The notes under the pieces are model-generated. The model was not told where the DNA came from. It was given only the letters and a program-made list of their open reading frames with translations, and searched no databases. The position numbers were made by a program, and so were the translations under genes. A DNA stretch of 64,000 nt from Adineta vaga (Eukaryota; Rotifera), in contig CP075492.1 of the NCBI GenBank assembly GCA_021613535.1, positions 20,150,001 to 20,214,000 of the forward strand. The letters are read 5' to 3'. Shown here in pieces: positions 32,900 to 46,125 of this stretch. The first letter of the stretch is position 1. Each line of letters begins with the position of its first letter.

Positions 32900-35894
32900 A
32901 TGGATGATAATGATGATGACCATAATGACAATGTGCTCAATGATGAGAATGCAAACGATATAAATAATAATGAAGAAAATTTTCAAATTCAATCTGCTGA
33001 AAATGAAAATGGAAACAATTTCGTGCTAGTTAACGGACGGATTGATTATCAGTATCGATCTGATACTCTCGAGAATATATGCTTATACGATTTTGTTAGT
33101 GCATTTTATAAGAAAAAAATCAATGCAGCGGACTTAAAATATTTAGCTGATAGTTCTATAACAAGAGAAGAGCAAGATAATCGAAGAGGTCGACCACCTA
33201 ATCAACGATTTCCTTTTCGAAAACAACACCCTCAAGCAACAACCTACTTAATGATGAAACATACTGAATATCGTGTACCCATCCTGTATGGTCCTCAAAT
33301 ACCTCGGCGAGATCGCGAAGACACTCGAGAACGGTATTGCCGAGCTATTCTTACACTTTTTATGCCTTGGAGAACTGTATCTGATCTTTGTGATGTGAAC
33401 CAGAATTGGGAAGATGCACTTAAGTCTCGTCAGCACCATATATCTGCACACTCGTGGAATATCATCGATAATATTCAAATTTTACATGAATGTAAGAAAG
33501 ACCGAGATGAACATTTAGTCAAAGTTATTACAGAAGCTCAAGTTGAGAATGACACAATCGATCCCGAGCTATTTCCAAAAAATCAAAGTGCATAAGATGA
33601 ATATGATGATACAAGTGATAGTGAAGATTTACTTGAATTGCTCGGTAATTTAAATGATTCTACTACAGTTGCAATGAGCAGCACAAAAAAATCAACAGAA
33701 TATGTATATATTGAAGAAACTATAGAAACTGTAGAAAAAATGGGACGATTCTCTCATACACACAGTAGGCAATATCAATTCGTAACGACTCAGCTTTAAA
33801 ATAATGTTATTTTCTTGTAACATCAAATCAAATTTTGATAAATGCATCATATGCTGATAATTATGAGCAGATGTTACCATTTGTTCCTTCAACATTTGAT
33901 CTCGTTCGACTCAATACTAAATGGCAAGAGCAACTGAAAATCGAAAGAGAACGAGTTAGACGAAATTTAATCACTGGCAAACATTATAAAACAGATGACG
34001 AGTCAAATAATGACGATATAGAAGATACAGTTGTAACACTGATAAATTCAACTAGTTCAAATATAAACATATTTGATAATTATAACTCAATTCTTTCAGT
34101 TGCTTCAGTAATAAGTACAACATACTGTAATCAAAAGACTATTGTTGATCAATATACACTAAACAGAGAGCAAAGAGCTGCATTTATGATAATAACAAGT
34201 CATCTTGATGGTGACAAACAGTCACTTGCAGGTATGTTCATGCATATAGTTTTTTATATTATCATAAACTGAAAAATATCATTCATATAGGAGGTAACAA
34301 TGGTCAACTCATTATGTGTATACCAGGATGTGGTGGTACAGGAAAATCCCAACTTATTCGTGCTGTTACTGAATATTTTGTTATTACAAACAGAGTACAA
34401 AAGATGCGAAAGCTAGCACCTATTGGAATTGCAGCCGCTGAAATTGGTGGTATAACTATCCATTCATTTTTAGGTGAACAACGCCATTCTGGAAAGGCAC
34501 GAACCATTAAACCAGGCGACTTAAAACTTGAAAAAGAATGGACACTTGTAGAATATCTCTTGGTTGATGAAATCAGTATGGTTGGTTTGACTTTACTCGG
34601 AAAACTCAACCGAATTCTTTGTGCCGCGAAACATACCGATGCTCAAATTGCATTCGGTGGTATAAACGTTATATTCTTTGGTGATTATCTACAGTATCGA
34701 CCCGTATACGATGCCCCGTTACACACTGACTTTTCGTCGGAAAACAAAAAGAAATTTAATAAATTACCTTCAGAAAAAGAAATCCAACAACGTGTGGCAC
34801 GTTCGTTAATTCTACAAATTAATTGTGTGGTAAAACTTACTCAACAGATGCGAACAGAAGATCTACGATATCTTCAATTACTTGAGCGACATCGTCAGAG
34901 CCAATGTAATTATGAAGATTACGAATTATTATTGACGCGGGTTGTCGGACAATCATCAGTATCTCTTCGTGAACCACCATGGAATCAAGTAACCATATAT
35001 ATTTCTTTATTCTACACAAACATATTTTATATTGCTTTTTTTTCTTATTTTAGGCACCAATGCTTGTATTTAGATAAAATACGAACGCAGTTGAACCACA
35101 AGTCGGCAATTCATAATGCAGTAGAAGCTGTTTCCAATCTAATGGTATGTGTTGCTCAGGATTTTTGTAAAGGCAAGGCTGTGGAGGAGCCGACACTTGT
35201 GAAAAAATGATTAGAATTATCTGATAGTAAGACAGAACACTTACCGGGGTTGTTACCGTTAGTTCCTGGAATGCCGGTTATTCTTACAGAAAATATTGCT
35301 GTTGAACTGGGATTAATTAATGGCATAAATGGAATCTTTAGACAACTAGTTGATGATCTTGATTCAGTGTCAACAGATAGTCTATCAAAAACGTTTCCAA
35401 TGAACACTACATATGTGCACAAGCCAATATATGAATTGGTCGAAATAAGAAAAGCAAAAATTGAATGTAATCTTGAAAAACTTCAACCAAAACTTGTCCC
35501 AATAGCAATAATGAAACAAACATTTCAGGTTGACATTTCTGATATTATTCCGAAAATGAACAACAAAAAGTCAAGAACAAATCGAAAGACAATGTTATCG
35601 ATAAAGCGACGCGCATTACCTCTTGTGCCCGCCTATTCTATCACAATCCATAAAAGTCAGGGACAAACTTTAAATAATGTTGTAATTGATTTAAAGTTAC
35701 CAAAGGATACAGATGATATCGCTGCAGTCTATGTACTATTATCAAGAGTCAAACGTTTAACTGACTTAATTATTTTGCGACATTTCGATTACAAAGTCTT
35801 GCTGATTAAATCCAATAAATCTCAAGTCGCCGAGATGCAAAGTCTAGAAAAACTCTACATCGAAACGCAGATGCGTTTTTCAGAATGGTTTTAA
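32900..35894 (+). pseudogene. Helitron PIF1-like helicase, broken
   Basis: The acidic start (MDDNDDDHNDN) is followed by a linker region (YRVPILYGPQIPRRDRE). A TAA at 33593 interrupts an otherwise open frame to 33799. From 33830 the helicase begins (YTLNREQRAAFMIITSHL), with a small intron near 34232-34291. Walker A is CGGTGKSQL, Walker B is LLVDEISMVG and the Q/GDxxQ motif is FFGDYLQYRPV. A second intron lies near 34990-35053. A frameshift near 35070 and TGA at 35207 follow, then motif V (YSITIHKSQGQTL) and motif VI (VYVLLSRVKRL). PIF1-like helicases unwind DNA during rolling-circle Helitron movement. Motifs survive, but at least three lesions prevent a full protein. Confidence 0.8.
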
Positions 35895-36288
35895 CAAATT
35901 TTATAGAACACACTAGATCTCGGTATGCTGACAAAATCGCGAAAAAAAATCTCGAAAGCAAAAATTTCGAAAATAAAATCTCGAAAAAGAAATATTCCGA
36001 AAATTTCTAATCTCGAAAACGTGCAATATCGAAAGCAAAAAAAATCGAAAATCAAAAATATCGAAAAATATTTATAATAATAGAACAAGTTAGAATCATG
36101 ACAGTTAATAGTAGAACAGTATTTGTAAGGTAATATAGTTTATTTTATTTTCATGTAGAATATTCGTGATAATTTGTTCATCACATACAACGTTTAAACG
36201 TAATTAGAATTAAAAAAATTAAATTTTTGTTGCTATCAAGAGTTAATCCTTGAGTAAATGCGTCGATTGCAATCGTTTTGTTATCAAA
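35895..36288. repeat. TCGAAA-rich repeat (35918-36076) and AT-rich DNA
   Basis: About ten spaced TCGAAA words, usually with A-rich linkers. The same type of sequence, including GCTGACAAAATC/ACTGACATAATC, marks both inner edges of the outer inverted repeat (15719-15770; 39985-40036). Confidence 0.55.
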
Positions 36289-36877
36289 TTAAGATTGAAG
36301 AGAATCGAGTCGTTCTTGAAAAATAGTCGCTTTGTTCTTGACTTGCTTTTTCTCCTCCATGATTGTTTTTAACATCGCTTGTCGTACATATACTTCTTCC
36401 ATACGAAAGCAATCGAACAAATGCCACACGTTCGGATGGAACTTTCCAATCAAACGGTTAAATCGATGATTCCAACCTAATGAGAGCAATTACTTTAGCA
36501 AAAGAAGAAATCTTTACCCTCTACAAAATTGTTCGTTCGAAATTCCATTCCATGAACATTCCATTAAGTCCACCGCATTTTTCTGATCCAATAACCTTCG
36601 AAATAATCAACTAATGGTTTTATCACATCAGGTGCTGTAATAACAATTTGACCGAACACCGATTGAATTTGATTAAGAGGAATGAGAGGAAGTATCATGA
36701 GTTGACGTACAATAGAACGTGCAATCTCATCGTCACGATATACGATAACAAGATTAAGACTTTGAATTTGTATAACAATTGAATTCATAAAATGAAAATA
36801 ACAACCATCATGTCTGCATTAGGAAACTAAAGATTGTGAAAATAAATGCGAAAACTTCGGATTTTATCCGAAAGTTA

Positions 36878-37660
36878 TGTGTACTCTAAAAAGTGTATGA
36901 GACTTAAGCTACAAAGCACTCTAAGTATCATATCAAGATTGTACAATGAGTAACAAAAGACACGTCCGGGCAGCCGAGTATTGCGAACCCAAACGAGATC
37001 TTCCTATAACGCTACTTCCGAGACAATTTCATGACAGCTAGAGAGAGTTCATGCAAAACTCCAGAATACCATCATCGCTTAAAACTGGAGAACCCGAGCC
37101 ATCTCCGCGCTATAGCATAAAAGAAGCCATGGCTACCCAAAGTATAGGACTTGAGGACCCAAGGGTCCCTCATAATATAGGACATGAGGATCCAAGGGTA
37201 CCCCCATAGTATAGGAGTTGAGGACCTAAGGGTACCCCCATAGTATGGGACTTGAGGATCGAAGGGTACTTCTATAGTATAGGACATGAGGACCTAAGGG
37301 TACGCAGGTAGTATAGCCTATGAGGTCCCAAGGTTACCTGCATAGAACAGCTTTTCAAGACGTGGTTGCTGTCTTGAAGCTGACTACAGCAATATATGTG
37401 GCGGAAAAAAGTTTGTTTTTGAAAATCCCTGTACTCTCCCTCACGACTCATGGGGTCATTTTTTAGAATTTTTACGATATCTCAGCCATTTCTTGACGGA
37501 TCCTTCTCATCTTCGAACTCGACCGAGATATTCATGAGACCAACCTGCGGAAGAAAAATTCCTGTCAATAGCGCAAACTTTTCGAGAGTTATCGGATAAA
37601 CGAACGGACGGACGGACATACAGACCGATTTTAGTAGTGTACTCACTTTTTGAGTACACA
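36878..37660 (+). mobile_element. Repeat element E3 with 34-bp tandem array
   Basis: The ends pair as TGTGTACTCTAAAAAGTG (left) and CACTTTTTGAGTACACA (right). Near the right end is ACGAACGGACGGACGGACATACAGACC, recalling the (ACAA/ACGG)n plus GACATAC stretch at the right ends of E1 and E2. At 37141-37345 are about six units of 34 bp (AGTATAGGACNTGAGGACC.AAGGGTACC). Inserted in the MULE. Confidence 0.55.
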
Positions 37661-38179
37661 AAAATCAATGAAAAAGAGAATATATGAAGGGACTCAATTC
37701 ATCGGCTATTGATTTAATCATAGTTGTTTCAAAATCAGTTGTTATGATTTTAGGATTGAATGTTAATCCACGACGATGAGCGTGATTAGTGGGTATTGAA
37801 AATAATTCTTTGTAAATGACACTAGATCGACCACAAAGAATAGAAATGACCGAGAGATAACCTATTTTAAGATATTTGATAGAAGTCATTTACAAGTATG
37901 ATAAAAATAATTTACTTTGACTATTTTTGACCGCATGAATAGAATAAATTTGATCAAAATGCGGCGGACAAGTATCAAATGTACCATCCGTCATAATATG
38001 TGATGATGTAAATAGGAGACGAAGTTGTTCATCTGTTGCATAAACAATAATACGTTTACTAACAATTCCATCAACAGATTGAATTCAATCAGAAAGTAAA
38101 TACCGTTGACCATCAGTTGTTTTTTTTATAATATAATGGAATATCAAAGTTCATTGATGATGGAAGATTTGATGTATCA

Positions 38180-39046
38180 GGTTGTCCACAAAGTTCGTGC
38201 AACTACTATTCTACTGCAAGCGTGAAACATATGGTTTCCAGCATTGTGTAGAGCGTCCATTTTTAGGATGGTACACCAATGTTGACCTAACTACTTCATT
38301 GTCTTCTTGGAGAAAATAATGACATTTTAACACCCAGATGTATCCATGTTTTAGATGTCATACTTCGAAGTTAAATATCAATGAGATGTATGTTTCAGAA
38401 ATTGGATTCATAGTTTTGTAGAGCTGATCGAAGGCTTCATGGTGTACTATGTTGGTTTGAAGTTTCAATCGGTTAAGTGTCGGAAAACCCATTTTGAGGA
38501 CGATGCAATATGGAGGCGCAAAAACTCGAAAATAAAATGCGCATTTTTTGTCAAAATATTTGCGCACCACTTCGAAATCTCGTTCGATCGCTCCGAAAAT
38601 TCACCCACACATAGAATTTTCGTTACTCTTTCAACAGGCAATCTCTGAATTTCGAGATTCTATGATCAGATATGAAAGATTATTCCAACGATCTCTGGAG
38701 CACCCTCAATACTTCATCTGGAAGACTTGAAAATTTGAAAGCAACATTTTTTTATTTTGACCGCTGTAGATTCTGCGCCGTATGAAATTGTACTTATCCT
38801 ATAAATCTTACTTGCAGATCCTATCTAAGTATGCAGATGCATAGACACTAAAGTACTGGTACTAGCATTATATTTGAAAATGACACATCGGAGTGTTAAA
38901 ATGTCATTATTTTCTTCAAGAAGACAATGAAGTAGTTAAGTCAACATCGGTGTACCATCCTAAAAATGGACGCTCTACACAATGCTGGAAACCATATGTT
39001 TCACGCTTGCAGCAGAACAATAGTTGCACGAACTTTGTGGACAACC
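38180..39046. mobile_element. MITE with about 155-bp terminal inverted repeats
   Basis: GGTTGTCCACAAAGTTCGTG at 38180 matches the complement of the end at 39046 and continues for about 155 bp (to AAAATGTCATTATTTTCT). The middle is non-coding. It splits the MULE reading (HGLHQVRRQD / DTSNLPSS). Target duplication not clear. Confidence 0.75.
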
Positions 39047-39472
39047 TAATATCTTGACGACGAACTTGATGTAATCCATGATCTAAAAGTGAAGAATGTT
39101 TTTTTTGAGCAACGACCTTTTTTACACACTGGCTTCTTTAGCTGTATTAGCGATAACAAGTGCTGTTGTTGACAGATTGCTTCGAGAAAGTTCTTCAATA
39201 TAGATTTTACCAACAGCGGTTGTCTCACAACTGATATGACTTTTCACCTTCAATAACATTTTTGGAACTTCGAATTTCTCAGGTGCAGGCATATGTGTAT
39301 GATTAGGTTTTGTAAATTTAATGAATAAATCATTATTATTAAGATGAACACCCATATCACACATTTTCTCTTGACAGACCCCATAGGTAACCTTGTCCGT
39401 ACATTTGTTTTGCTGGAAAATAAAACCATCGATAACGAGAAGACGCTTTTTCTTGTTGCTTGTGATGAACAT

Positions 39473-39954
39473 AATGGTTGGTCGGTTGTTTGTTTGAATC
39501 GGACGGTGACATAGTTGTAAGATGAAAAAATGGAGAGAGATGATAGAAGAACAATAAAATGAGCTGTATTTATAGAGGATAGGAGCGGTGTAGAGGAATG
39601 TAAATAGTTTGTATTGACTGATCGATGTAAACGCAGGAGTGAACGAAAAGTTAAATATATTACGTGAAGACAAAGAAAAGACGCCTCGACAAACGAAAGA
39701 AAGATAGAATATATCTATATGAATAAAGAATAACAGCCTGTATTAGTAAAAGAAATCTGATTAGATATCATAACTAATATCAATAAGTATTTTAAGTGTT
39801 ATAATGGTTAAATCCTCGATAAATGAAAGAAAATGAACCAATAGTAATTGAAGATGAATCATATACAAATCAGTTTATCATAAACACACGAATTGTATCA
39901 TATTTTGCTGTGAAAAATATTAAATTTTAAATTCTGATCATCTTAGATTTCATG
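39473..39954. other. MULE 5' flank and arm edge
   Basis: The frame upstream of the MULE Met stays open to 39673 but has no support. No terminal inverted repeat recognised. Confidence 0.4.
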
Positions 39955-40647
39955 TTTCCATTCGTAATGAGAATTATTTTTCGACAATATATTTTCGATA
40001 TTTTTGCTTTCGAGGTTTTTGTTTTTGAGATTATGTCAGTAATGCAACGATTTTAGGTAAAGTTGATTACACATATATATATATATATGCACTATGACGA
40101 ACAAGGCGAAAGTTGCCCAACTTCTCCACCAATTGTGAGGTACTCGAGATGGGGATGTGACTAAAACTCTAACCTCCGATATCTACGAAAGGCCAGAACT
40201 ACAATGATCGAGAAATCTCACCAAAAATATAAAGTAATAATCCTACCAGACACAGTAATAAAGAACAGAAGATAAGTGATGCTGATGACCACGTTTATTT
40301 GGGGATAAACAAAGACAGAAAAAAAATAATAACAATAACTGAGATGAAAATAGAAAAACATTTCTATATGTATAACGAGACATAGACAGGGAAAATAAAG
40401 TAAAAATGAAAAATAATAACACGATGAAAAGAGATGAAAACGAAAGAGAAGATATAACAAAGAAGATCATCATGAAGACATGATGATCAAGAGAGAGCTA
40501 CAATCCAAAAGAAAGAAAGAAAACGTGTATGTATTGACTAAAATGAAGTATAGAAGAGGAAAGAAAAGAAAACACATATACAAGTATATGTGTACAAGAT
40601 AGCGTCATAAAGTAACAACCGTTGACGCTAACATAGTCAATCACTTC

Positions 40648-41749
40648 CTAACAGTATGCAACCACCGTTTGTAATGCAATCGGTTGTATTTGTAGGTAAC
40701 CGAACGCAATAAGAACATCTTCTTCGTCCGAGTCTGACTCGTATAAACTGGACTCATATGACGATGATCTTCTTAATTTTCGTTCGTACGGAATCAATTT
40801 TCTGTCTCCTCTTCTTCCCAAGATTTTTTCAAAACCTGGACCTTCAAAATAGTATCCCGGCTCCAGTCTTTTCATCATGGTAGCAAATTTCTTCAGTTGC
40901 TCTTTGAAACCTATATAAAACAAAAAGAGTAGGTTCGTTAGAGCATTTCGATTATGGTTGACATCTCATTGTTCAAAATATGATATATCAGAACAAAACC
41001 GAAAATTTATACAGGTGTTTGCAAAAAAAACTTGAGAAAAAATTCTTTTTTCTTAATAGTAATTTCTCTACCATTAAAAGTGATTTCAAATGTGATTTAT
41101 TTGGGAATTAGCCCTTGACAGATGTAATACTTATTGTGTATGTAGATGTGCAAGTGCTTTTTATTTCGATATATATTCACTCAACTAAACTGCTCACGAC
41201 TGACTTGGAAAATCATGATACTCTGGTTTTGTCTTTTTTTGAAACAAGAGTCTGTGATCTGTTTCCCTAACTCATTATGATTTAGGGATTTCATCACGTA
41301 CTATATAGTGAAACATTGACCAATCAAAATGATTAGGTTATTACTAACATATCGAAGTTCACTGCAAAAAAGCAGACAATGATATACTTGTAAAACAGGT
41401 TTATGGCACTTAAATCAGCTTATCAATGTGATGTACCCACTGATAAATCCTTTTTCCGTTTATAACTATACGAGTGTTTGTCCCTGGTTACCAACGGATG
41501 TATCATTGTATTATTTTCTTCGTTCTTAGGATCTTTTTTCATACTTACATAACATCAATCTACAAATACCCGGTTTAGTATCAAGTGTCATGAACCCTTG
41601 AATAAAGATTGATTCTGTTTGTGACGGGTCCATGACTCACATGTCTTTCAAATCACTTTCATTCTTGTTATCGCCTATACATCTTTTCCAGGCACTACTC
41701 GTTTGTTAAAATGATATCATAAGATATCTTCTCGTCCATCTCTTTGTTT

Positions 41750-41792
<43 letters not shown>

Positions 41793-42816
41793 CCTGTCAC
41801 TTTTACTTACGAGAGATTCTTCTTCTCGTTCTTTTTTTTCGTCTTTTCTTTCTTTCATTGATAACATAAGATAAACTAAGGGATAAATCCTAACACTGTT
41901 GATCTATGGAAAAGAGTTTAAGAACGAATACAGGAATATATTTGCTTATAACGAGCATTAAATTCTCGCGGAGGTATAAGCGAGAAAAAGATTTATCAGA
42001 GCATACACCACATTCATACGCTGATTTAAGCGTCATGAGCCTCTTTTGAGGATATTTCATCCTCTGTTTAGTTTTTTTCATCGTAGAAAAAATCTTACTG
42101 GTCACAACAAAGACCATGAACAAAGGTTGATGCGCTTTGCTTATTTTTAGCCGAAAAATGCATCAATCTTGACATTAGCTTTGAGAACAATAATGGCATG
42201 TTGATGAGAAAATGATGTTTGTCTCTTATGAATGATAAAAGCCAAAACGCAGACAGTCGAAAGAAACATTTCGCTTAGCTTTTGCGCATTAAATCATGCA
42301 AATGATTCTGCTTAGTCTATTCGATTCTCCATAACCTTTCTACTTTTCGAACTTATGATGCTCAAAGTAAAATGACTTCTTTGACTGGAATGTTCCCTCT
42401 AGACTATTCTTACCTGAATTGATAGAAACCACCGGTCGTTTTCTCTTTAAATATTCGTAAGCTGCGCTAAAACTCCATCGATTTTTTCTAATTAAAAACA
42501 TCATGACAATCGTTGGACTTCGACTGATGCCAGCACGACAGTGGACGAATATTTTTGGCTTGGAATACTGACTCATTGCATTGGTAAGGAAATCATAGCA
42601 TATTCCAAACTGTGACATCAGATCTTCTTCAGGGTGATCTTCGGCTTCGATGAATAAATGCTCTTGTACAATACGATCGTTTGGCAAACTCGATTTGTCA
42701 CTAAGGACACTGATAACATGAGTGAAGGATCTGGGCAGGTGAACCAGTGCGTCGAGATTGCCCAGATAGATTATCTCATCGATTTTGTCCATATTACGGT
42801 GGGATCCCGGTGACAT
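40648..42816 (-). CDS. Dual-specificity protein phosphatase, right copy (2 exons)
   Basis: Exon 1 is 42414-42816 and exon 2 is 40648-40910, with the intron between them holding the same foldback repeat. The protein is 221 aa and differs from the left copy only at residues 192 (Glu for Lys) and 213 (Ala for Ser). The P-loop HCRAGISRS and acid loop EAEDHPEED are intact. Residue 192 falls in the acidic SDSDEED patch, so it may alter local charge but not catalysis. The pB4 insertion lies 239 bp upstream of the start, between this copy and its distal upstream DNA, so promoter activity could differ from the left copy. Confidence 0.88.
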
Positions 42817-43058
42817 TTTTAGATGAAACGATGAAGATCTGAAATGTGAATAATGCAGCTAAGTAGCGGTGGCGCCAATGGGAGAGGGGAGGGGGGGCGA
42901 AGAGGGGCTGAGCCCCCTTTCTCCGGAATTTTTTTAGCTCTTTTAAACTCTTGTAAAGAGTTTTGAAGCAATCGTTGATTCTTATACGGAAGAACTGTGT
43001 CGAGTAAGGGCAGTTTCAACTAAAACAGTTTTATTAGGTTTTTTTGTTGGCTGCTTAA

Positions 43059-45117
43059 CCCTTTGAGTCCCAGTGGGACATATATGTCCCACCTAAAAAA
43101 ATCTAAGGATTTTCAAAAAATTTCGAATATTTTTCAGGTTTTTGAGGCCTGAAAGTAATATTTATCGTTAACTACGCTAATATTCAGATTAATGGACCAT
43201 ATTAAAAGGTATACTCTGCGTATGCTCATCGGATTTTAGGCGTTTTTCTCAAAAGTTCAAATTTCGAAAGTTTTGTGTTTTTGACTGATTAAGTTATAGT
43301 AAAAATTAATGCCGTATAGTATGATGGATTCGGATTCCGATGAAACTCGATCTGATAAAAGTGAAAGTTCGACTACTTCTGATGAACCAGATGCTAGTGA
43401 TTCAGAAGATAATGATTCATTTACCGAAGAACTCGACCAAATTTCGTTAGATGAATGGGAATGGGATGTCGACAACTCCAATTTTTCAAGTACCTTCGAT
43501 TATTTTGATGGACGTGCATTGGGCGATAATGTTGTTCGACCAATTGATGCATTTAGTAAATATATATCGCAAGATATTATTGAATTAATTGTTGATCAAA
43601 ACGAATATCTATGGGAAAAATCGTTATGTTCAAAAAGGTAAAAAGTCAACAGATTGGAAAGAAATTGATACAGCTCAAATGCACGCTTTTCTTGGAATAT
43701 TATTGATCATGGGATTTCACAAATTACCACGAATTCGTGATTATTGGAGCACGGACAGAAATTTATTTACACCAGCTGTCGCCAATGTAATGACAAGAAA
43801 TGAATTTCAACGAATCTTCTCAAACATTCATCTTGTTGATAATACGAAAATGCCATCGAAAAACATTTCTAAGCGTGATAAACTGTATAAAGTTCATGAT
43901 TTTCTTGTAATGTTGAAAAGAAATTTTCAGAAAAACTATTCTCTTGGGTCATGCGTATCCATAGATGAGGCTATGATTAAGTTCAAGGGAAGATCTTCTC
44001 TGAAACAGTTTCAACCGTTGAAACCAACTAAGAGAGGATATAAAGTGTGGGTTCTTGCCGAGTCAACCACTGGCTATGTATATAATTTCGAAATATATAC
44101 TGGAAAGAGCACAGAACGATCTGGACCACTTGGTGAACATGTGATTATGTCATTGATAAGTGGAATAAATCTGAAAAATCGTCAGTTATTTTTTGATAGT
44201 TTTTTCTCTTCAATTACTCTACTTTACAATCTTAGAAGAAAACGAATTGGTGCTACATGTACCATTCGTTCCGATCGAAAAAACTTTCCAATTGAGTTGA
44301 AGAAAGACGAACACTTGAATAGAGGTGATTATCAGTATCTAGCATCTAATGGAATTTCTATAGTAAAATGGATGGATAAGAAGGAAGTGTTCGTTGCATC
44401 AAACTATTTTGATCCAGAAGAATCAGAGGAAGTTACTAGAGGAAATAAGGATGGCACGAAGAGTCGAATTATTTGTCCGTTGCCAATAGTTCAGTACAAC
44501 AAATATATGGGAGGAGTTGATTTATCCGACCAGAAGACAAAATATTATACAATTGATAGAAAATCGAAAAGAAACTGGATAAGAATTTTTTTCCGTTTTC
44601 TCGGTATAGCATTGATAAATTCATTGATATACTATAAGAATCTTTCTCCTGACAATATTAATACAGTTGAATACATATCATCTATTAGTACTACACTGAC
44701 AGGCGATTATTTTGGTCGGAAAAGGGCAGGAAGACCTTTAGCTTTGAGTAATCAAAAGAAAATACGTGTTGAAAAGAACATTAGTGAGACCAGAAACTAT
44801 GAAACGCCAGAACTACTAGCTCACATGCCAGAAGTTATTTCTACTCGTCGTAGATGCGTCTATTGTAGTACAAAAGAAAAAGAGAAAAGAACGGATGTGA
44901 TGTGTACTTTTTGTGGTGTTTGTTTATGTGTGAAAAATTGTTTTTTGTTATATCATCAGAACTACGTGTGTCGACAGTGAGTTAAATAAACATATCAGCC
45001 TGAAATCAGATACTTTTATGTTGTAACTTGGGTAAACATCTCGTAATATCATCTGAATGCTTAATATGATGTTTCTCTACACTTAAATTCGATAAAAAAA
45101 ATTCGGGACTCAAAGGG
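43059..45117 (+). mobile_element. piggyBac-like element pB4, right arm only
   Basis: TTAA flanks at 43055-43058 and 45118-45121, with the 13-bp perfect terminal repeat CCCTTTGAGTCCC. A palindrome GTGGGACATATATGTCCCAC lies at 43073-43092. The uninterrupted target TTAA is visible in the left arm at 12693-12696, so insertion followed arm divergence, or the two arms are alternative haplotypes. Confidence 0.95.
43309..44980 (+). pseudogene. piggyBac transposase pB4, single frameshift
   Basis: Segment one (43309-43641) gives an acidic N-terminus (SDSDETRSDKSE). Near 43617, in GGGAAAAATCG, the frame moves by one base (one A apparently missing) and segment two continues to 44980. It carries SIDEAMIKFKGR (first Asp), QLFFDSFFSS (second) and YMGGVDLSDQK (third), then a Cys-rich end (RRRCVYCSTKEKEK...CTFCGVCLCVKNCF). 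Everything else is intact, so a sequencing error in the A run would make it a complete transposase. Subfamily differs from pB1/pB2. Confidence 0.88.
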
Positions 45118-45121
45118 TTAA

Positions 45122-46125
45122 ACAGTCTACTACAATTGAAGTTACTATGTTTGCCTTTTTCTTGATGAAAAACTAGCTTGAAATTGAAAGACAAATTCCG
45201 AGAAACGTCACATTATTGAGTGTTATTTCGTCTCTTCTCATAAAAAACCGCGCATTGATGAACAACAAATGGGTCCAAATGTGGTCATCGCCTTTTCACT
45301 ACTGATGATACCCGAATCTCTGCATCCTACCATCGCCACTACTGCTTCATGTTCTGAGGATCAAACAATATTCTATTCTATTTCTTATACATCGTCTTTA
45401 TCTCGCCAATTCCGTTGATTTCAACGAGAATTTCGAAGCTACATCTATTCCAAATGACATTGATACATCGGGCACTACAGAAGTTTTCTCGCTCGCCACA
45501 ACGAAACTAGTAAATTCTCTCGTATAAGTCTTATTTTGACTGAAGAGTGTCGCAAGATGCTCTTTGAGTTCTTTGTTAATCGAACTATCGAAATATCCTC
45601 AGTCTTATTATAATTCTTTCAGAAAAGGGTCAGCGAATCTAAAGGATGACCGCTAGTTGTTTTTACAACCTTACCTTATCCACACTAGATTACAGTAATA
45701 CCAAATAATAACAATACGCTGTTTGTCAGTATATATATATATATATATATATATGAAAGACATGTCGAAACGAAAGGGAAAGAACCACAGTAAATAGTCC
45801 TAGTCTCTCTCTCTTTGAGTTAATCACCTGATGGCCTTGCTCATGACTAATGTTATGTTAACGAATGGGAAGAATCTATCTCCAAAAAGGAAATTACCTA
45901 TTGTGATTCGAACAAGGCCAATATCACCACTGTCTTTTTCCAGATAACTTATTGTTATAGCGTAACTCACTTATGTTGGTTATTTCTTTCCTTTATTCTA
46001 CTAGCGAATAAAAGAAGCGTATGGCGTGTTTGGAAAATAAACCATTCAACCCGTCATGATATATGGTTCTTTCCATTCTCTCCATGGTCACATATACATA
46101 TATGTCATAGGCAAAATTAAACTTA
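45122..46125. other. Non-coding, mirror of 11696-12692
   Basis: No gene seen. (AT)n tract at 45730-45753. Confidence 0.5.

Larger units (their letters stand above)
31848..35894 (+). mobile_element. Degenerate Helitron (Rep remnant plus PIF1-like helicase)
   Basis: From 31848 the readings include CHIDTCYKYYDA and MIDPETGEYTYATI, then DIKFIWTGSDAKALVYYITDYVTK (32045-32120), which is typical of the Rep/Helitron-like protein. A long helicase region follows. The HUH Rep motif is not seen, so the 5' part is probably lost, and the 3' hairpin/CTRR end was not identified. Confidence 0.75.
36289..39472 (-). pseudogene. MULE transposase with FLYWCH finger, interrupted by two insertions
   Basis: Minus strand from MFITSNKKKRLL. 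The FLYWCH-type zinc finger region (LVIDGFIFQQNKCTDKVTYG to KPNHTHMP) is followed by a frameshift near 39122, then a MITE (38180-39046). The catalytic region follows: TDGTFDTCPPHFDQIYSIHA (first Asp, about 37930-37990) and GLTFNPKIITTDFET (second, about 37745). Element E3 (36878-37660) is then inserted. The C-terminal part reads RQLMILPLIPLNQI (36.7 kb) and GWNHRFNRLIGKFHPNVWHL (36.4 kb), and ends DSLQS. MULE transposases with FLYWCH domains are common in several animal groups. Terminal repeats of the MULE were not found. Confidence 0.7.
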
